Position numbers and translations under genes: made by a program | The notes under the pieces: model-generated | Told to the model about the DNA's origin: nothing | The model's database searches: none | Seen by the model: the letters and a program-made list of their open reading frames with translations, nothing else | Part shown: positions 1 to 9,428 of the stretch, in pieces | Position numbering within the stretch: the stretch's first letter is position 1 | Layout: each line of letters begins with the position of its first letter | Assembly (NCBI RefSeq): GCF_023715745.1 | Contig: NZ_JAMBOV010000003.1 | Span: 186,001-250,000, forward strand | Reading direction: 5' to 3' | Length of the DNA: 64,000 nucleotides | Source: Microbacterium oleivorans | Lineage (GTDB): Bacteria > Actinomycetota > Actinomycetes > Actinomycetales > Microbacteriaceae

Positions 1-539
1 ACGACACCGAGGACGGTCGAGTAGGAGAGCAGACTGATGCTCGCCGAGGTCAGCGCGTACACGAGGCCCGGCAGGGCCTCGGGCAGTAGGAAGCGCCACA
101 CGGTCTGCGGAACCGTCGCCCCGAGGGTCTGCGCGACCCGGGGGATGCCGGGGCTCACCTCGCGGAGGATCTGCTCCACCAGGCGGCCGTAGACGGCGAC
201 CGCGACGACGCAGAGCGAGAAGGTCGCAGCCGGCGTGCCGAAGGTCGTGCCGTAGATCGCCCGGGTCGTGGGTACGAGGAAGACCACCAGCAGCAGGAAC
301 GGGAAGGACCGGATGACGTTGATCAGGACGTTCGCGACGGTCCACACGACGCGTTGCGGGCGGATGCCGCCGGGTCGCGTCAGGTACACGGCGGCGCCGA
401 GGGGGAGACCGATCAGCACGGCTGCGGCGAGGGAGACACCGAGCATGTAGGCCGTCTCACCGAGCGCTTCGACGAGGTCGTCGCCGCGCTCGGCGAGCGA
501 CGCGCCGAGGGAGGCGAGGATGTCCTGCGGCTCGGTCAT
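1..539 (-). CDS. ABC transporter permease, MetI-like (3' end outside window)
   Basis: Membrane permease of a MetNI-type ABC importer, probably for methionine or a related amino acid. The frame starts at ATG 537-539 and runs off the left edge, so about 179 N-terminal residues are seen. They contain several hydrophobic segments (near residues 30-50, 65-90, 100-120) and an EAA-type loop around residues 145-160 (LGATVPQTVWRFLLPEALPG), the contact site for the ATPase. Its ATG overlaps the TGA of the ATPase gene (ATGA), so the two are translationally coupled. A substrate-binding lipoprotein is not in view and would be expected nearby. Substrate is inferred only from family resemblance. Confidence 0.85.
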   Translation of the reverse strand, partial: MTEPQDILASLGASLAERGDDLVEALGETAYMLGVSLAAAVLIGLPLGAAVYLTRPGGIRPQRVVWTVANVLINVIRSFPFLLLVVFLVPTTRAIYGTTFGTPAATFSLCVVAVAVYGRLVEQILREVSPGIPRVAQTLGATVPQTVWRFLLPEALPGLVYALTSASISLLSYSTVLGV

Positions 540-1279
540 GCGCCCAGCTCCCGCCGCGCGCGATCGAGGTAGGTCTCGCGCTCGCGTCGCACCGCCGGTG
601 TCACCGTCAGCACCTCGACGAGCCTTCCCGCATCGAACAAGGCCACGCGCTCGCACACATCGCGCACGACCTCGAGGTCGTGCGTCACGATGACGACGGT
701 GGTGCCGAAGCGGTCGCGCGCGTTGCGGAGGAGGTCGAGGACCTCGGCCGCCGTCCCCGAGTCCAGGGCCGACGTCGGCTCGTCGCACAGGAGGAGGCGC
801 GGGCGCGTGACCAGCGCCCGGGCGATCCCGACCCGCTGGCGCTGCCCGCCGCTGAGCTGCGCGGGATAGGCATCCGCTCGGTGGTCGAGTCCTACGAACC
901 GGAGCACCTCATCGACGGTCCCGGGGGAGCGCTCACGCCGCGGGTGAAGGCTGAGGGCGACCTCGACGTTCTGCCGGACGGTGCGGTTGGACAGCAGGTG
1001 AACGCCCTGGAACACCACGCCGATCTCGCGGCGCAGTCGACGCAGACCCGGGCGATCGAGTCCACGGACGTCCTGGTCGAGCACCGTGACGACACCCTCC
1101 GTCGTCATGACCTCCCCGGTGAGCAGACCGAGGAGCGTGCTCTTGCCCGCACCGCTCTCACCGATCACACCGAGGATCTCCCCGGCCCGGACCGTGAGAT
1201 CCACATCGCTCAGTCCGGTCACGCCACCGGGGTACACCACGCCCGCGCGTGAGAGCGAGACGGGGTTTGCGGGCAGCAC
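536..1279 (-). CDS. ABC transporter ATP-binding protein, MetN-like, short form
   Basis: ATPase that powers the adjacent MetI-like permease. 247 residues from a GTG start at 1277-1279, preceded by a TGAGG-type ribosome site. Walker A is GESGAGKST (about residues 39-47), the signature is LSGGQ and Walker B is LLLCDEPTSALD. Typical MetN proteins are about 340 residues with a C-terminal NIL/ACT domain that binds methionine and inhibits transport; this protein ends right after the ATPase core, so that feedback domain is missing. It could therefore serve another amino acid. Overlaps the permease start by four bases. Confidence 0.88.
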   Translation of the reverse strand: MLPANPVSLSRAGVVYPGGVTGLSDVDLTVRAGEILGVIGESGAGKSTLLGLLTGEVMTTEGVVTVLDQDVRGLDRPGLRRLRREIGVVFQGVHLLSNRTVRQNVEVALSLHPRRERSPGTVDEVLRFVGLDHRADAYPAQLSGGQRQRVGIARALVTRPRLLLCDEPTSALDSGTAAEVLDLLRNARDRFGTTVVIVTHDLEVVRDVCERVALFDAGRLVEVLTVTPAVRRERETYLDRARRELGA

Positions 1280-1299
1280 GATAGGACCTCAGGCCGTTG

Positions 1300-1314
1300 T
1301 TGGATGAAGTCCAA
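1300..1314. promoter_or_regulatory. inverted repeat overlapping the osmC promoter
   Basis: TTGGA-TGAAG-TCCAA: 5-base arms and 5-base spacer, directly upstream of a TATAGT -10 hexamer at 1316-1321. Its place in the promoter spacer suits a repressor operator, for example a MarR/OhrR-type peroxide sensor. No such regulator is in view; the assignment is inference. Confidence 0.4.
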
Positions 1315-1315
1315 T

Positions 1316-1321
1316 TATAGT
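1316..1321 (+). promoter_or_regulatory. -10 element (TATAGT) of the osmC gene, leaderless
   Basis: TATAGT lies six bases before the ATG at 1328, with no ribosome site between them. This is the spacing expected when transcription starts at or next to the start codon. Confidence 0.5.
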
Positions 1322-1327
1322 TCTGAC

Positions 1328-1741
1328 ATGACCACCAGGTACCGGACCGAGGCGATCAACGACGACGGCGGGACAGGTGTCAGCCGCGTGGTGGGCGGCA
1401 TGACTGTTCCCGTCACGAATCCGTTGAGTCCGGATGCCGATCTCTCCCGCAGCAACCCCGAGCAGCTCCTCGCCCTCGCGTGGGCGACGTGCCTGGACGC
1501 GACTCTGCAGGCCATCGTGAAGAAGTCGCACCGCACACGGGTCCGCGTGGAGGTCGAACTGCAGGACTCACCCAGCCGGGGCGGCTACGAGTTCCACGTG
1601 ACCGCGTTCGTCTCGGCCGAGGGACGCACGATCGCCGAGACGGAGGACCTCCTGACCGCGGCACATGACCGCTGCCCGATCTCCCGCCTCCTGCAGGGGG
1701 CGGCGACGGTCGCCCTCCGCGCCGAGGGCTGGGCGGGCTGA
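1328..1741 (+). CDS. OsmC/Ohr family peroxiredoxin-like protein
   Basis: Thiol-dependent reduction of organic hydroperoxides in the cytoplasm. 137 residues, normal for Ohr. The two family cysteines are visible: C55 in WATCLDA and C116 in DRCPIS. R20 lies in the GVSR-VVGG segment, the region that holds the catalytic Arg in Ohr proteins. An upstream in-frame ATG at 1304 lies inside the promoter inverted repeat, so ATG 1328 was chosen; it follows a -10 hexamer by six bases. Transcribed divergently from the ABC transporter. Ohr rather than classical OsmC is favoured by length, but the subgroup is not certain. Confidence 0.87.
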   Translation: MTTRYRTEAINDDGGTGVSRVVGGMTVPVTNPLSPDADLSRSNPEQLLALAWATCLDATLQAIVKKSHRTRVRVEVELQDSPSRGGYEFHVTAFVSAEGRTIAETEDLLTAAHDRCPISRLLQGAATVALRAEGWAG

Positions 1742-1745
1742 CGCC

Positions 1746-2258
1746 TCAGCGGTCGACGGCGAATCCGAGGTGCGGCATGTCGACACCTCGGTAGCGGACG
1801 GTGAACCGCCGTCGCACCGTCATCCCCAGGCGGATCGCGACGTTCATCGAGGCGATGTTGGTGTCCCGGATCTTGGCCCACACCGACGCGGCATCCCGTT
1901 CGCGGAAGGCCCAGTCGCGGCTCGCACTCGCCGCCTCGGTCGCGTAGCCGCGATGCCAGTGCGATCGGCGGAAGAGGTAGCCGACCTCGAGGACCTCGTC
2001 GTCCTCGATGCGCTGACGAGTGATGCCGCACTGGCCGATGAGGACGCCCGGGTCGTCGGCGAGATCCACCGCCCACAGACCGAAACCGTCTTCCTCATAA
2101 CGGCGGAGGTTGCGCTCGAGCCACTGCCGCGTCTCGGCCTCGGTGAAGGCTCCTTCGTACGCCTCCATCGCCACCGGATCGGCCAGGATCCGTCGGAGCG
2201 CGGGAAGGTCGTCGGGCGTCATCGGCCGGAGAATGAGGCGTTCGGTGCGCACCTGCAT
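1746..2258 (-). CDS. GNAT family N-acetyltransferase (RimJ/RimL type)
   Basis: 170-residue acetyl-CoA-dependent N-acetyltransferase. The N-terminus TERLILRPMTPDDLPAL is typical of the RimJ/RimL branch, which acetylates protein N-termini or small amines. The middle has EVGYLFRRSHWHRGYATEA, the acetyl-CoA pyrophosphate-binding strand-loop-helix. The end carries NIASMNVAIRLGM, the usual conserved C-terminal motif. It lies two bases downstream of the pentapeptide-repeat gene and is probably co-transcribed with it. The acceptor substrate cannot be told from sequence. Confidence 0.88.
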   Translation of the reverse strand: MQVRTERLILRPMTPDDLPALRRILADPVAMEAYEGAFTEAETRQWLERNLRRYEEDGFGLWAVDLADDPGVLIGQCGITRQRIEDDEVLEVGYLFRRSHWHRGYATEAASASRDWAFRERDAASVWAKIRDTNIASMNVAIRLGMTVRRRFTVRYRGVDMPHLGFAVDR

Positions 2259-2260
2259 CG

Positions 2261-2917
2261 TCAGCCCCGGACGTCGACGCCGAGGGATGCCGCGAACGCC
2301 CGCGCGTGCGAGGTCACCTGCGTCTCGGTGAGGGTGGCGCCGCGCAGCATCCGGACATCCGTGAACGAGAGGACCTCAGCGCCCCGCAGATCGACGTCGC
2401 TCGCCTGCCACTCGCGCAGGTCCATCTCGTCGATGGCGGTATCCGCCATCCGCAGGCGTTCGACACGGGCGCCCGGGACGTCGAGGGTGCCGATGCGGCA
2501 TCCGCTGATGTCGACGTCGCGCAGGGTCGCGCCGCCGGCCGTCAGGTAGTCGACCCTGACTGCGTCCAGCAGGATGCCGTCGCAGCGGGCACGCGACAGG
2601 TCGAGCGTCCCGATGCGGCCTCCGCGGATGACGACGGTCCGCCAGGTGCCGTCGCGGGCGATCAGCTCAGCGGCGGACACGCCCTCGAACACCACGTCGG
2701 CGATGATCGCGCCGGTCAGATCCACCGACTCGACGGATGCCGGGGCGACGACACTCTCGCTGATGCGGGCGTGCGCGGCATCCGTCGTTCCCGGCTCGAG
2801 ATCGATACGCGCCTCGAAAGCCTCACCCGACCGGCGGAGCGCGGCGGGGGAGAACTCGGTGGGAAGATCGGGATCCGGGATGCGGGGAGGCTCGGGACGG
2901 ATGCGGGTGCGGGCCAT
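2261..2917 (-). CDS. pentapeptide repeat-containing protein
   Basis: 218 residues. From about residue 65 the chain has degenerate A(D/N)LxX-type pentapeptides (for example [19 protein letters not shown], then [16 protein letters not shown]), which fold as a right-handed quadrilateral beta helix. Some relatives (MfpA, Qnr) mimic DNA and shield gyrase, but most have no known role and nothing here indicates gyrase protection. ATG 2915-2917 follows TAGCCT by six bases on the minus strand, so the transcript is probably leaderless. First gene of a pair with the acetyltransferase. Confidence 0.85.
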   Translation of the reverse strand: MARTRIRPEPPRIPDPDLPTEFSPAALRRSGEAFEARIDLEPGTTDAAHARISESVVAPASVESVDLTGAIIADVVFEGVSAAELIARDGTWRTVVIRGGRIGTLDLSRARCDGILLDAVRVDYLTAGGATLRDVDISGCRIGTLDVPGARVERLRMADTAIDEMDLREWQASDVDLRGAEVLSFTDVRMLRGATLTETQVTSHARAFAASLGVDVRG

Positions 2918-2938
2918 GACGCCAGGCTATGCCGACGG

Positions 2939-2944
2939 TATGAT
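2939..2944 (+). promoter_or_regulatory. -10 element (TATGAT) of the ileS operon
   Basis: TATGAT matches the consensus -10 hexamer at five of six positions and sits just before the first paired region of the T-box leader, placing the transcript start near 2951. A clear -35 is not visible. It overlaps the divergent pentapeptide-gene promoter region. Confidence 0.55.
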
Positions 2945-2950
2945 CGAGTC

Positions 2951-3137
2951 ATCAGCACCGATCCGGCCATCACCGGGGAGCTCTCGGAAGAACAGCGGTC
3001 CGCCGCCCAGTAGAACCGAGCGGGGCAGGCCCGTCATCGCCGCAGGTGAGTGGGTGCACCCGGATCCGGGCAGCGCCAAGCGGGGTGGTACCGCGGTCTC
3101 CGGATCGTCCTCGCAGGAGCAGACCTGCAGGAGTGAC
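2951..3137 (+). promoter_or_regulatory. T-box riboswitch (Ile) upstream of ileS, ultrashort stem I type
   Basis: Leader RNA that senses uncharged tRNA-Ile. The T-box core lies at 3083-3096 and includes TGGTACC (3086-3092), the seven-base bulge whose TGG pairs with the free CCA end of tRNA. Near the 5' end a short stem (CCGG 2963-2966 with CCGG 2973-2976) closes a loop holding ATC at 2969-2971, a fitting isoleucine specifier codon. Actinobacterial ileS T-boxes with this very short stem I are known to control translation initiation; here AGGAG at 3129-3133 is the ribosome site and no U-rich terminator is seen. Which bases hide the ribosome site was not resolved. Confidence 0.88.
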
Positions 3138-6100
3138 ATGACCTACCCCCGACCTTCCGCCTTCGGCCCGGCCGCCGACGCGCCCGCGGCCGTCGTCCCG
3201 AGTCCGCGCTTCCCCGATCTCGAACGCGACGTCCTCGCCTTCTGGGAGCAGGACGACACATTCCGCGCGTCGATCGCCCAGCGCGACGGCGCGGACGAAT
3301 GGGTCTTCTACGACGGCCCGCCGTTCGCCAACGGCCTGCCGCACTACGGGCACCTCCTCACCGGCTACGCCAAGGACCTCTTCCCGCGCTTCCAGACGAT
3401 GCGCGGCAAGAAGGTCGACCGCGTCTTCGGCTGGGACACGCACGGCCTTCCGGCTGAGCTCGAGGCGATGAAGCAGCTCGGGATCACGGAGAAGAGCGAG
3501 ATCGAGGAGATGGGGATCGCCGCCTTCAACGCGAAGGCACGCTCCTCCGTCCTCGAGTACACCCGGGAGTGGGAGGACTACGTCACCCGCCAGGCCCGAT
3601 GGGTCGACTTCGAGCGCGGCTACAAGACGCTCGACACCGGCTACATGGAGTCGGTGCTGTGGGCCTTCAAGGAGCTCTACGACAAGAACCTCGCCTACGA
3701 GGGCCACCGTGTCCTGCCCTATTGCTGGCGCGACGAGACGCCGCTGTCCAACCACGAGCTGCGCATGGACGACGACGTCTACAAGATGCGGCAGGACCCG
3801 TCCGTCACGGTGACCTTCCCGCTCGTCGGGGCGAAGGCCGAGGCGCTCGGCCTCACCGCCGTCCGCGCCCTGGCGTGGACGACGACGCCGTGGACCCTGC
3901 CCACCAACCTCGCGCTCGCTGTCGGCCCCGACATCGAGTACGTCGTCGTGCCCGGCGGTCCCGCCGGCGCAGCGGACGTCCACGAGGACGCGATCGAAGG
4001 GCAGTCGCACCGCTATCTCCTGGCTGCCGACCTGCTGGGGAACTACGCGAAGGACCTCGGCTACGCCTCGGCGGAGGAGGCCCGGGACGCGGTCGACCAG
4101 ACGGTCCGCGGCGCCGAACTCGCCGACGTCGCCTACGACCGGCTCTTCGACTATTACGCCGACGAGGAGACCTGGGGCACGCAGAACGCCTGGCGCATCC
4201 TCGTCGACGACTACGTCACCACGACCGACGGCACCGGCATCGTCCACCAGGCCCCGGCCTACGGTGAGGACGACCAGCGGGTGACGGGGGCCGCCGGCAT
4301 CCCGCTCATCATGAGCCTCGACGACGGCGGCCGCTTCCTGCCGCAGGTGACCGATGTCGCCGGCGAGCTGTGGATGGACGCCAACCGTCCCCTCATCCGC
4401 CTGCTCAACGCCGAGGGGCGCCTGCTCCGCGAGGCGTCGTACGAGCACTCGTACCCGCACTGCTGGCGCTGCCGGAACCCCCTCATCTACAAGGCCGTCT
4501 CGAGCTGGTTCGTGCGGGTCACCTCGATCAAGGACCGCCTCGTCGAACTCAACGAGCAGATCACCTGGGCGCCCGAGAACGTCAAGCACGGTCAGTTCGG
4601 CAAGTGGCTCGAGGGCGCGCGCGACTGGTCGATCAGCCGCAACCGGTTCTGGGGATCGCCGATCCCGGTGTGGAAGAGCGACGACCCCGAGTACCCGCGC
4701 GTCGACGTCTACGGCTCGCTCGCCGACCTCGAGCGTGACTTCGGCCGGCTGCCGGTCAACGAGGCGGGCGAGGTCGACCTGCACCGCCCGTTCATCGACG
4801 ACCTGACCCGTCCGAACCCGGACGACCCGACCGGGAAATCCACGATGCGCCGCATCGAGGACGTCTTCGATGTCTGGTTCGACTCCGGCTCGATGCCGTA
4901 CGCGCAGGTGCACTACCCGTTCGAGAACCGCGAGTGGTTCGACGAGCACGCTCCCGCGGACTTCATCGTGGAGTACATCGGACAGACGCGCGGCTGGTTC
5001 TACGTCATGCACGTGCTCTCCGGTGCCCTGTTCGACCGTCCCGCGTTCTCGGGGGTCGCCTGCCACGGCATCGTCCTGGGCAGCGACGGGCAGAAGATGT
5101 CGAAGTCGCTCCGGAACTACCCCGACGTCAGCGAGGTCTTCGACCGTGACGGCTCCGACGCGATGCGCTGGTTCCTCATGAGCTCGTCCGTCCTCCGCGG
5201 CGGCAACCTCGTCGTCACCGAGGAGGGCATCCGCTCCGGCGTCCGCGAGTTCCTGCTGCCGCTGTGGAACGCCTGGTACTTCTTCTCGACGTATGCGAAC
5301 GCCGCCGGCGGACCGGACGGCGAAGGGTATGAGGCGGTCTGGCGCACCGACTCCACGAACGTCCTCGACCGTCACATCCTCGCTCTGACCGGCGACCTCG
5401 TCCGCGACGTGGCCGCCGACCTCGAAGCGCTGGATTCGACGATGGCCGCCGCCAAGCTGCGCGAATTCGCCGAGGCGCTCACGAACTGGTACATCCGGCG
5501 CTCGCGCGACCGGTTCTGGGTGGGGGTGGATGCCGCCGACCCGGCCACGACCGAGGCGTTCGACACGCTCTACACGGTGCTCGAGACGCTCACGCGCGTT
5601 GCGGCGCCGCTCATCCCGCTCGTCTCCGAACGCGTGTGGCAGGGCCTGACGGGCGGGCGCAGCGTGCATCTGGAGGACTGGCCCGACGCCGAGCGGTTCG
5701 CCCCGGCATCCGACATCCGCGAGGCCATGGACACCGTCCGCGAGGTCTCGTCGGTCGCCAACGCGCTGCGCAAGAAGGAGGGCAAGCGCGTGCGCCTGCC
5801 GCTCGCATCGCTGACGGTCGCCGTCGCAGGTGCCGACGCGCTCGCGCAGTTCGAGGACATCGTCCGCGACGAGCTCAACGTCAAGGGCGTCCAGGTCGTC
5901 GAGCTCACCGACGGACTCGCGGAGCAGTACGGCATCAGCCAGCGGCTCGCCGTCAACGCGCGCGCCGCGGGGCCGCGCCTGGGCAAGCAGGTGCAGCACG
6001 TCATCAAGGGCGCCAAGGCGGGCCTGTGGACCGAGACCGACGGCGTGGTCGTCGTCGACGGCATCGCCCTCGAACCGGGAGAGTACGACCTCACGCTCGA

Positions 6101-6515
6101 GGCGGGCGGCGTCGCGGAGGGCACCGCGATCGCGCTCCTCCCGCGCGGCGGGTTCGTGCTGCTCGACACCACGACGACGCCCGAGCTCGAGGCCGAGGGC
6201 CTCGCGCGCGACGTCATCCGCGCCGTGCAGGACGCCCGCAAGGCCGCGGGGTTCGAGGTGAGCGACCGCATCGCGCTGCAGCTCACGTTCGACGACACCG
6301 CCGACGCCGAGGCCGTCGCGTCCGCGTTCGCGGTCGCCGACGTCGCGGGGGAGACCCTGTCGGTCGCCGACCTCGTCGCCACCGCCGACGGGAGCACCCT
6401 GCGCGGCGAGGCCCTGCGCTCGGCGCCCGAGCACACGGCATCCGTCCCGGCCGGCACGTACGCGAACGCCGGCGCCTTCACGATCGGCGTGCGACGGATC
6501 GGAGCGACCTCATGA
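3138..6515 (+). CDS. ileS: isoleucyl-tRNA synthetase
   Basis: Charges tRNA-Ile and edits misactivated valine. 1125 residues, the long form usual in actinobacteria. The HIGH-type ATP motif is HYGH near residue 68, the tRNA-editing CP1 region follows ([11 protein letters not shown] near 255), and KMSKS is at about 653-657. The C-terminal third carries the anticodon-binding region. The frame is open further upstream, but ATG 3138 is preceded by AGGAG at 3129-3133 and lies just after the T-box, so it is the start. The stop overlaps the folC start (ATGA). Confidence 0.98.
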   Translation: MTYPRPSAFGPAADAPAAVVPSPRFPDLERDVLAFWEQDDTFRASIAQRDGADEWVFYDGPPFANGLPHYGHLLTGYAKDLFPRFQTMRGKKVDRVFGWDTHGLPAELEAMKQLGITEKSEIEEMGIAAFNAKARSSVLEYTREWEDYVTRQARWVDFERGYKTLDTGYMESVLWAFKELYDKNLAYEGHRVLPYCWRDETPLSNHELRMDDDVYKMRQDPSVTVTFPLVGAKAEALGLTAVRALAWTTTPWTLPTNLALAVGPDIEYVVVPGGPAGAADVHEDAIEGQSHRYLLAADLLGNYAKDLGYASAEEARDAVDQTVRGAELADVAYDRLFDYYADEETWGTQNAWRILVDDYVTTTDGTGIVHQAPAYGEDDQRVTGAAGIPLIMSLDDGGRFLPQVTDVAGELWMDANRPLIRLLNAEGRLLREASYEHSYPHCWRCRNPLIYKAVSSWFVRVTSIKDRLVELNEQITWAPENVKHGQFGKWLEGARDWSISRNRFWGSPIPVWKSDDPEYPRVDVYGSLADLERDFGRLPVNEAGEVDLHRPFIDDLTRPNPDDPTGKSTMRRIEDVFDVWFDSGSMPYAQVHYPFENREWFDEHAPADFIVEYIGQTRGWFYVMHVLSGALFDRPAFSGVACHGIVLGSDGQKMSKSLRNYPDVSEVFDRDGSDAMRWFLMSSSVLRGGNLVVTEEGIRSGVREFLLPLWNAWYFFSTYANAAGGPDGEGYEAVWRTDSTNVLDRHILALTGDLVRDVAADLEALDSTMAAAKLREFAEALTNWYIRRSRDRFWVGVDAADPATTEAFDTLYTVLETLTRVAAPLIPLVSERVWQGLTGGRSVHLEDWPDAERFAPASDIREAMDTVREVSSVANALRKKEGKRVRLPLASLTVAVAGADALAQFEDIVRDELNVKGVQVVELTDGLAEQYGISQRLAVNARAAGPRLGKQVQHVIKGAKAGLWTETDGVVVVDGIALEPGEYDLTLEAGGVAEGTAIALLPRGGFVLLDTTTTPELEAEGLARDVIRAVQDARKAAGFEVSDRIALQLTFDDTADAEAVASAFAVADVAGETLSVADLVATADGSTLRGEALRSAPEHTASVPAGTYANAGAFTIGVRRIGATS

Positions 6516-7864
6516 GCGACCGCACACGAGCGGATGCCGTGTACGCGGCTCTCCTGCAACGGCAGGGCGAACGGTGGGTCGAGCCTCGCGTCGAGCGCAC
6601 CCGTCGTGCCCTCGAGCTGCTGGGCGACCCGCAGCGCACCTATCGCGTCATCCATGTGACGGGGACGAACGGCAAGACCTCGACGAGTCGTATCGCTGAG
6701 TCGATCGTGCGAGCCCACGGCCTGCGCACCGGCCTGTTCACCAGCCCGCACCTGGAACGGTTCACCGAGCGCATCATGATCGACGGGGAGCCCATCGCCG
6801 ATGCCGCCGTCGCCGACGCCTGGGATGACGTCGCGCCCATCGTCGCGTTCGTCGACGATGAGCTCGCGGGCAAGGGCGAGCCGCCGCTCACGTTCTTCGA
6901 GCTGCTCACGGTGCTCGCGTTCGTCTCGTTCGCCGATGCGCCGGTCGACGTCGCGGTGATCGAGGTCGGCATGGGTGGGGCGTGGGACTCGACGAACACC
7001 GCCGACGGCGACGTCGCTGTGTTCGCACCGATCGACATCGACCACGCCGACAAGCTCGGCGAGACGATCGCGGAGATCGCAACCGTGAAGGCGGGGATCA
7101 TCAAGCCCAGCGCGACCGTCGTCTCGGCCGCCCAGCAGCCGGCTGCGCTCTCCGTCCTCACCGCCGCCGCGCGCGCCCAGGGTGCGAGCCTCGCCGTCGA
7201 CGGCGACCAGTTCGGGCTTCTCGATCAGAAGCTCGCGGTCGGCGGCCAGCTCCTGACGGTCCGCGGTCTCGCCGCCACCTACGACGAGCTCTACCTGCCG
7301 CTGTACGGCGCGCACCAGGGACGCAACGCCGCCCTGGCGATCGCGGCGGTCGAGTCGCTGATCGGCGGCGGCACGCAGCCCATCGCGCCGGACGTGCTCG
7401 CCGACGGCCTCGGCGCCGCGACGTCGCCCGGTCGACTCCAGCTCGTGGGGGTCGCCCCCACGGTGCTCGTCGACAGCGCCCACAACCCGCACGGCGCCCG
7501 GTCACTGGTCGCCGCCCTCGGGGAGTCGTTCGACTTCGATGAGTGGGGTCTCGTCCTCGGCGCTTTCGCCGACAAGGACGTCGCCGGCATCGTCGGCACC
7601 CTCGCCCCCGCCGTCGCGCATGTGTTCGCGACGGCGCCCGAGTCGGACCGCGCGGAGGAGCCGGATGCCGTCGCCGACCTCGTCGAGCAGAGCGGGACAC
7701 CCGTGACGGTGCACCGCGACCTCGCCGAGGCCGCCGAGGCGGCGCGCGCGTGGGCTGCGGCATCCGATCGTCGCGCCGTCGTGATCGCCGGCAGCGTCGT
7801 GCTCGCCGGAGAGGCCGTCGTCCTCGCCGAGGCCGAGGACTGGAAGTCGGGGTACGAGTCGTGA
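6512..7864 (+). CDS. folC: bifunctional folylpolyglutamate synthase/dihydrofolate synthase
   Basis: Adds glutamate to dihydropteroate and to folates. 450 residues with the Mur-ligase fold: P-loop [12 protein letters not shown] near residue 50, substrate segment [14 protein letters not shown] near 75-90, and the C-terminal domain with [15 protein letters not shown] near 320. The ATG overlaps the ileS stop by four bases, so although the frame is open for nearly 300 codons upstream, that part is antisense or out-of-frame shadow of ileS. Its stop overlaps the next gene (GTGA), making one operon under the T-box. Confidence 0.96.
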   Translation: MSDRTRADAVYAALLQRQGERWVEPRVERTRRALELLGDPQRTYRVIHVTGTNGKTSTSRIAESIVRAHGLRTGLFTSPHLERFTERIMIDGEPIADAAVADAWDDVAPIVAFVDDELAGKGEPPLTFFELLTVLAFVSFADAPVDVAVIEVGMGGAWDSTNTADGDVAVFAPIDIDHADKLGETIAEIATVKAGIIKPSATVVSAAQQPAALSVLTAAARAQGASLAVDGDQFGLLDQKLAVGGQLLTVRGLAATYDELYLPLYGAHQGRNAALAIAAVESLIGGGTQPIAPDVLADGLGAATSPGRLQLVGVAPTVLVDSAHNPHGARSLVAALGESFDFDEWGLVLGAFADKDVAGIVGTLAPAVAHVFATAPESDRAEEPDAVADLVEQSGTPVTVHRDLAEAAEAARAWAAASDRRAVVIAGSVVLAGEAVVLAEAEDWKSGYES

Positions 7865-8256
7865 GCAGGCCACGCGTGCGACGGCAGCGCGGCGCCCGGG
7901 AATCGCTCCTGTCGGTCATCCTCGGCTTCGAGTCGATCGTCGCGTTCCTGGCCGGCCTCGCGGTCTACGGGCTGCGGGCACTGCCCCAGGGGATCGAACC
8001 GTGGTGGGGCATCGTCGGCGGTGTCGTCCTCGGCATCCTCATGATCGCCCTGGCCGGCGTCACCCGCTATCGCTGGGCCGTCGTCGCCGGTGGTGCCCTG
8101 CAGGTCGTCATCGCACTCGGGGCGTTCCTCGTGCCAGCGCTCCTCATCGCGGCGGCCGTTTTCGGTGCGTTGTACGTCTATGGCACCATCAAGGGCGGCG
8201 CGCTCGACGCGCGCAACGCCTCACTCGCCGCCGAGGCGGAGAAGAACGGAGACTGA
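7861..8256 (+). CDS. DUF4233 family small membrane protein
   Basis: 131 residues from GTG 7861, which overlaps the folC stop. After a basic N-terminus ([12 protein letters not shown]) there are four hydrophobic segments, roughly residues 15-37, 45-66, 69-85 and 87-108, then an acidic-basic tail. This matches the DUF4233 family, which is regularly found between folC and ndk in actinobacteria. Molecular role is unknown; its fixed position suggests only co-expression with folate and nucleotide genes. Confidence 0.8.
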   Translation: MSRPRVRRQRGARESLLSVILGFESIVAFLAGLAVYGLRALPQGIEPWWGIVGGVVLGILMIALAGVTRYRWAVVAGGALQVVIALGAFLVPALLIAAAVFGALYVYGTIKGGALDARNASLAAEAEKNGD

Positions 8257-8257
8257 C

Positions 8258-8674
8258 ATGGCCACCGAACAGACGCTCGTCCTCGTGAAGCCCGACGGGG
8301 TCGCCCGTGGCCTCACCGGCGCGATCCTGGCCCGCATCGAGGCGAAGGGGTACGCCCTCGTCGACATCCGCCTCGTGGAGCCCGACCGCGAGCGTCTCGA
8401 GCAGCACTACGCCGAGCACGCCGGCAAGCCGTTCTACGAGCCGCTGCTCGAGTTCATGATGTCCGGCCCGTCGGTCGCGATCCGCCTCGCCGGCAACCGC
8501 GTCATCGAGGGCTTCCGTTCTCTGGCGGGCACCACCGACCCCACCACCGCGGCTCCGGGCACCATCCGCGGCGACTTCGGCCGGGACTGGGGCCTCGCCG
8601 TCCAGCAGAACCTGGTTCACGGCAGCGACAGCGTCGAATCCGCGGACCGCGAGCTCGCCATCTGGTTCGACTGA
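8258..8674 (+). CDS. ndk: nucleoside diphosphate kinase
   Basis: Transfers the gamma phosphate from ATP to other NDPs through a phospho-histidine. 138 residues, the family's normal size. N-terminal TLVLVKPDGVARGL is the family hallmark and the catalytic His lies in NLVHGSDS near residue 118. ATG 8258 follows the DUF4233 stop by one base. Last gene of the ileS operon, followed by a strong hairpin. Confidence 0.97.
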   Translation: MATEQTLVLVKPDGVARGLTGAILARIEAKGYALVDIRLVEPDRERLEQHYAEHAGKPFYEPLLEFMMSGPSVAIRLAGNRVIEGFRSLAGTTDPTTAAPGTIRGDFGRDWGLAVQQNLVHGSDSVESADRELAIWFD

Positions 8675-8686
8675 GCCCGACGCGAG

Positions 8687-8715
8687 TGCGCCCGTCCCCG
8701 TCCGGGGCGGGCGCA
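8687..8715. terminator. hairpin between convergent ndk and VKOR genes
   Basis: TGCGCCCG pairs with CGGGCGCA, with an inner CCCC/GGGG extension and one bulged T. No long T tract follows on either strand, so it may act as a bidirectional, partly factor-dependent terminator. Confidence 0.5.
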
Positions 8716-8723
8716 TCGTCGTC

Positions 8724-9329
8724 TCAGCGGGTGAACTCCGAGATCCAGTCCAACTGCACCTGCGCGATCACCCCGATGACCGCGAAGGCGACGATCGCCA
8801 TGAGCGGCGTCCACGCCATGAGCGCGTCGGCACGCCTGCGGGCCGCAGCGGATGCCGGGAGTGCGCCGACGCGCACGAGGTGCACCATCACGGCGAAGAA
8901 CGTCGGGATCGTCACCGACCAGGTGACCATGCACCAGGGGCAGAGGGTCGCCAGCACGAAGATGCTCTGCGAGATGAGCCAGAGGACGAAGGCGAACGCC
9001 GCCGTCACGCCGACGCCGAACAGCAGCCAGAACCAGCGGGCGAATCGCGCCCCCGCCAGCAGGGCCGCACCGACGACGATCGGCGCCACCCACCCGGTGA
9101 GGCCGAGGATCGGGTTGGGGAACCCGAACACCGACCCCTGCGCGGACTCCAGGTTCTTTCCGCACTGCACCAGAAGGCTGATGTCGCAGGATGCCGCCGT
9201 CCCGGGGTTCGCGAGGATCTTGAAGCGTTCCGTCGTGAGCTCGAAGGCGGCGAACCACCCCACGACACCCGCGAAGATCAGCCACAGGGCGAAGACGGTG
9301 GGGCGGGAGTTGCGGGTCGGGGCGGCCAT
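8724..9329 (-). CDS. vitamin K epoxide reductase (VKOR) family protein
   Basis: Membrane oxidase that reoxidises DsbA-type thiol oxidases and passes electrons to menaquinone, driving disulfide formation outside the membrane in actinobacteria. 201 residues from ATG 9327-9329. The two family cysteine pairs are visible: C48/C56 in the loop after the first membrane segment and C130/C133 (CPWC). Hydrophobic segments lie near residues 11-30, 78-93, 98-117, 121-139 and 175-192. An earlier in-frame ATG exists 18 codons upstream, but GATAAT at 9337-9342 (minus strand) lies seven bases before the chosen start. No partner DsbA is adjacent. Confidence 0.9.
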   Translation of the reverse strand: MAAPTRNSRPTVFALWLIFAGVVGWFAAFELTTERFKILANPGTAASCDISLLVQCGKNLESAQGSVFGFPNPILGLTGWVAPIVVGAALLAGARFARWFWLLFGVGVTAAFAFVLWLISQSIFVLATLCPWCMVTWSVTIPTFFAVMVHLVRVGALPASAAARRRADALMAWTPLMAIVAFAVIGVIAQVQLDWISEFTR

Positions 9330-9422
9330 GCCGGCGATTATCGCACCGCCTCTGATCAGCACTCTGAGGCACCGGCCGTGCATATCCGAGGGCGTCGGTC
9401 ACGGCTCCGGGCCGGGAAGTGG

Positions 9423-9428
9423 GATAAT
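9423..9428 (+). promoter_or_regulatory. rne: -10 element (GATAAT) for rne
   Basis: GATAAT is the best -10 match in the 302 bases between the VKOR start and the RNase E start. It implies a 5' untranslated region of about 200 bases (from about 9435 to 9631) rich in GC hairpins such as GGGG-TCGACGT-CCCC at 9429-9443. Confidence 0.45.

Noticed and set aside
2970..6434. A 1154-codon open frame antisense to ileS
   Set aside because: GC-rich codon bias on the opposite strand leaves the mirrored frame open; its product has low-complexity Arg/Val/Gly/Asp composition, no domains, no ribosome site, and ileS is certain.
5636..6511. Upstream extension of folC within ileS
   Set aside because: It is an out-of-frame shadow of ileS, Arg/Ala-rich without similarity to FolC; the ATGA overlap marks the true start.
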